A DNA stretch of 14,358 bases from Spirochaetales bacterium (GTDB taxonomy: Bacteria; Spirochaetota; Spirochaetia; DSM-27196; SKKC01): contig SLAN01000135.1 in the NCBI GenBank assembly GCA_007126865.1, forward strand, positions 1 through 14,358. The letters are read 5' to 3'. Of the stretch, positions 14,219 to 14,358 are shown piece by piece (position 1 is the stretch's first letter; each line of letters begins with the position of its first letter). Under the pieces are notes generated by a model. The model was not told the DNA's origin. It made no database searches and saw only the letters and a list, made by a program, of their open reading frames with translations. A program made the position numbers and the translations under genes.

Positions 14219-14358
14219 CGGACAACACCCTCCTCCTGAGGATCGGCATGCCCGGCCTGCTTCTTTACACACGCGAGTGCGGCAATTACTCTGCTGTCGG
14301 AGCGGCAAATGAGACACCTTACCCCGAAAGTCCTCTCGAACTCCCAGGTCAGCGATCG
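14219..14358. other. Right-edge segment with undecided open frames
   Basis: No gene can be called here. On the minus strand one frame is open from the edge to a stop at 14188 (56 sense codons visible) and could be the 3' end of a gene outside the window, though its residues match no family I recognise. On the plus strand an ATG at 14248, with GAGG about 7 nt before it, opens a frame (beginning MPGLLLYTRECGNYS) that runs off the edge. Both are short enough to occur by chance at this GC content, and at most one is likely to be real. Confidence 0.3.

Noticed and set aside
1..14358. Mobile elements, CRISPR arrays, tRNA or rRNA genes, toxin-antitoxin or phage-defence genes
   Set aside because: Both strands were read for integrase/transposase motifs, regularly spaced repeats and tRNA-like ends; none was seen, and all major genes belong to well-known housekeeping or signalling families.

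Overview
The window reads as ordinary chromosomal bacterial DNA. It is moderately GC-rich, almost fully coding, and shows no phage, transposon, CRISPR, tRNA or rRNA signal. I count eleven convincing genes, one candidate start signal for a twelfth gene beyond the left edge, and undecided open frames at the right edge. No gap exceeds 300 bp. The organism cannot be fixed from sequence alone. Frequent TTG/GTG starts, a SufT-SufC-SufB Fe-S operon, a CymR-like Rrf2 regulator, an amylosucrase and a multidomain Hpt/receiver/GGDEF protein would suit a free-living, GC-richer spirochaete, but this is a low-confidence guess.

Layout. (1) Positions 1-2742, minus strand: sufT, sufC, sufB, with a candidate start signal for the next gene (probably sufD) at the left edge. 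sufB overlaps the end of sufC by 8 bp. A roughly 200-bp sufT-sufC gap holds a perfect 17-bp tandem duplication and a 28-bp dyad. (2) Positions 2743-3012: divergent control region with a promoter-like pair and two small dyads ahead of sufT. (3) Positions 3013-4126, plus strand: a flavodoxin-fold NAD(P)H oxidoreductase and a SixA-type phosphohistidine phosphatase. (4) Positions 4125-4187: two near-identical 26-bp hairpin repeats between convergent genes. (5) Positions 4217-4687, minus: a BltD-like GNAT acetyltransferase. (6) Positions 4805-6508, plus: an ABC1/AarF/UbiB atypical kinase with a TTG start. (7) Positions 6546-10377, minus: a probable three-gene unit of GH13 amylosucrase, PepD-type aminoacyl-histidine dipeptidase and a CheY-like single-domain response regulator. 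(8) Positions 10498-12493, plus: a short RecQ/RecS-type helicase followed by an Rrf2 regulator with one cysteine. (9) Positions 12540-14165, minus: a 541-residue Hpt / pseudo-receiver / receiver / GGDEF diguanylate cyclase.

Functionally the window combines Fe-S cluster assembly, sucrose-to-glucan chemistry with dipeptide use, signalling (CheY-like protein, SixA, Hpt-REC-GGDEF) and DNA repair. I found no strong candidate for a wholly new system. The most interesting items are the diguanylate cyclase with a degenerate first receiver, the paired hairpins at 4125-4187, operator-like dyads near the suf and rrf2 promoters, and a tendency for genes at divergent promoters to have a -10-like box almost touching an ATG that lacks a ribosome binding site, which suggests leaderless or near-leaderless mRNAs.
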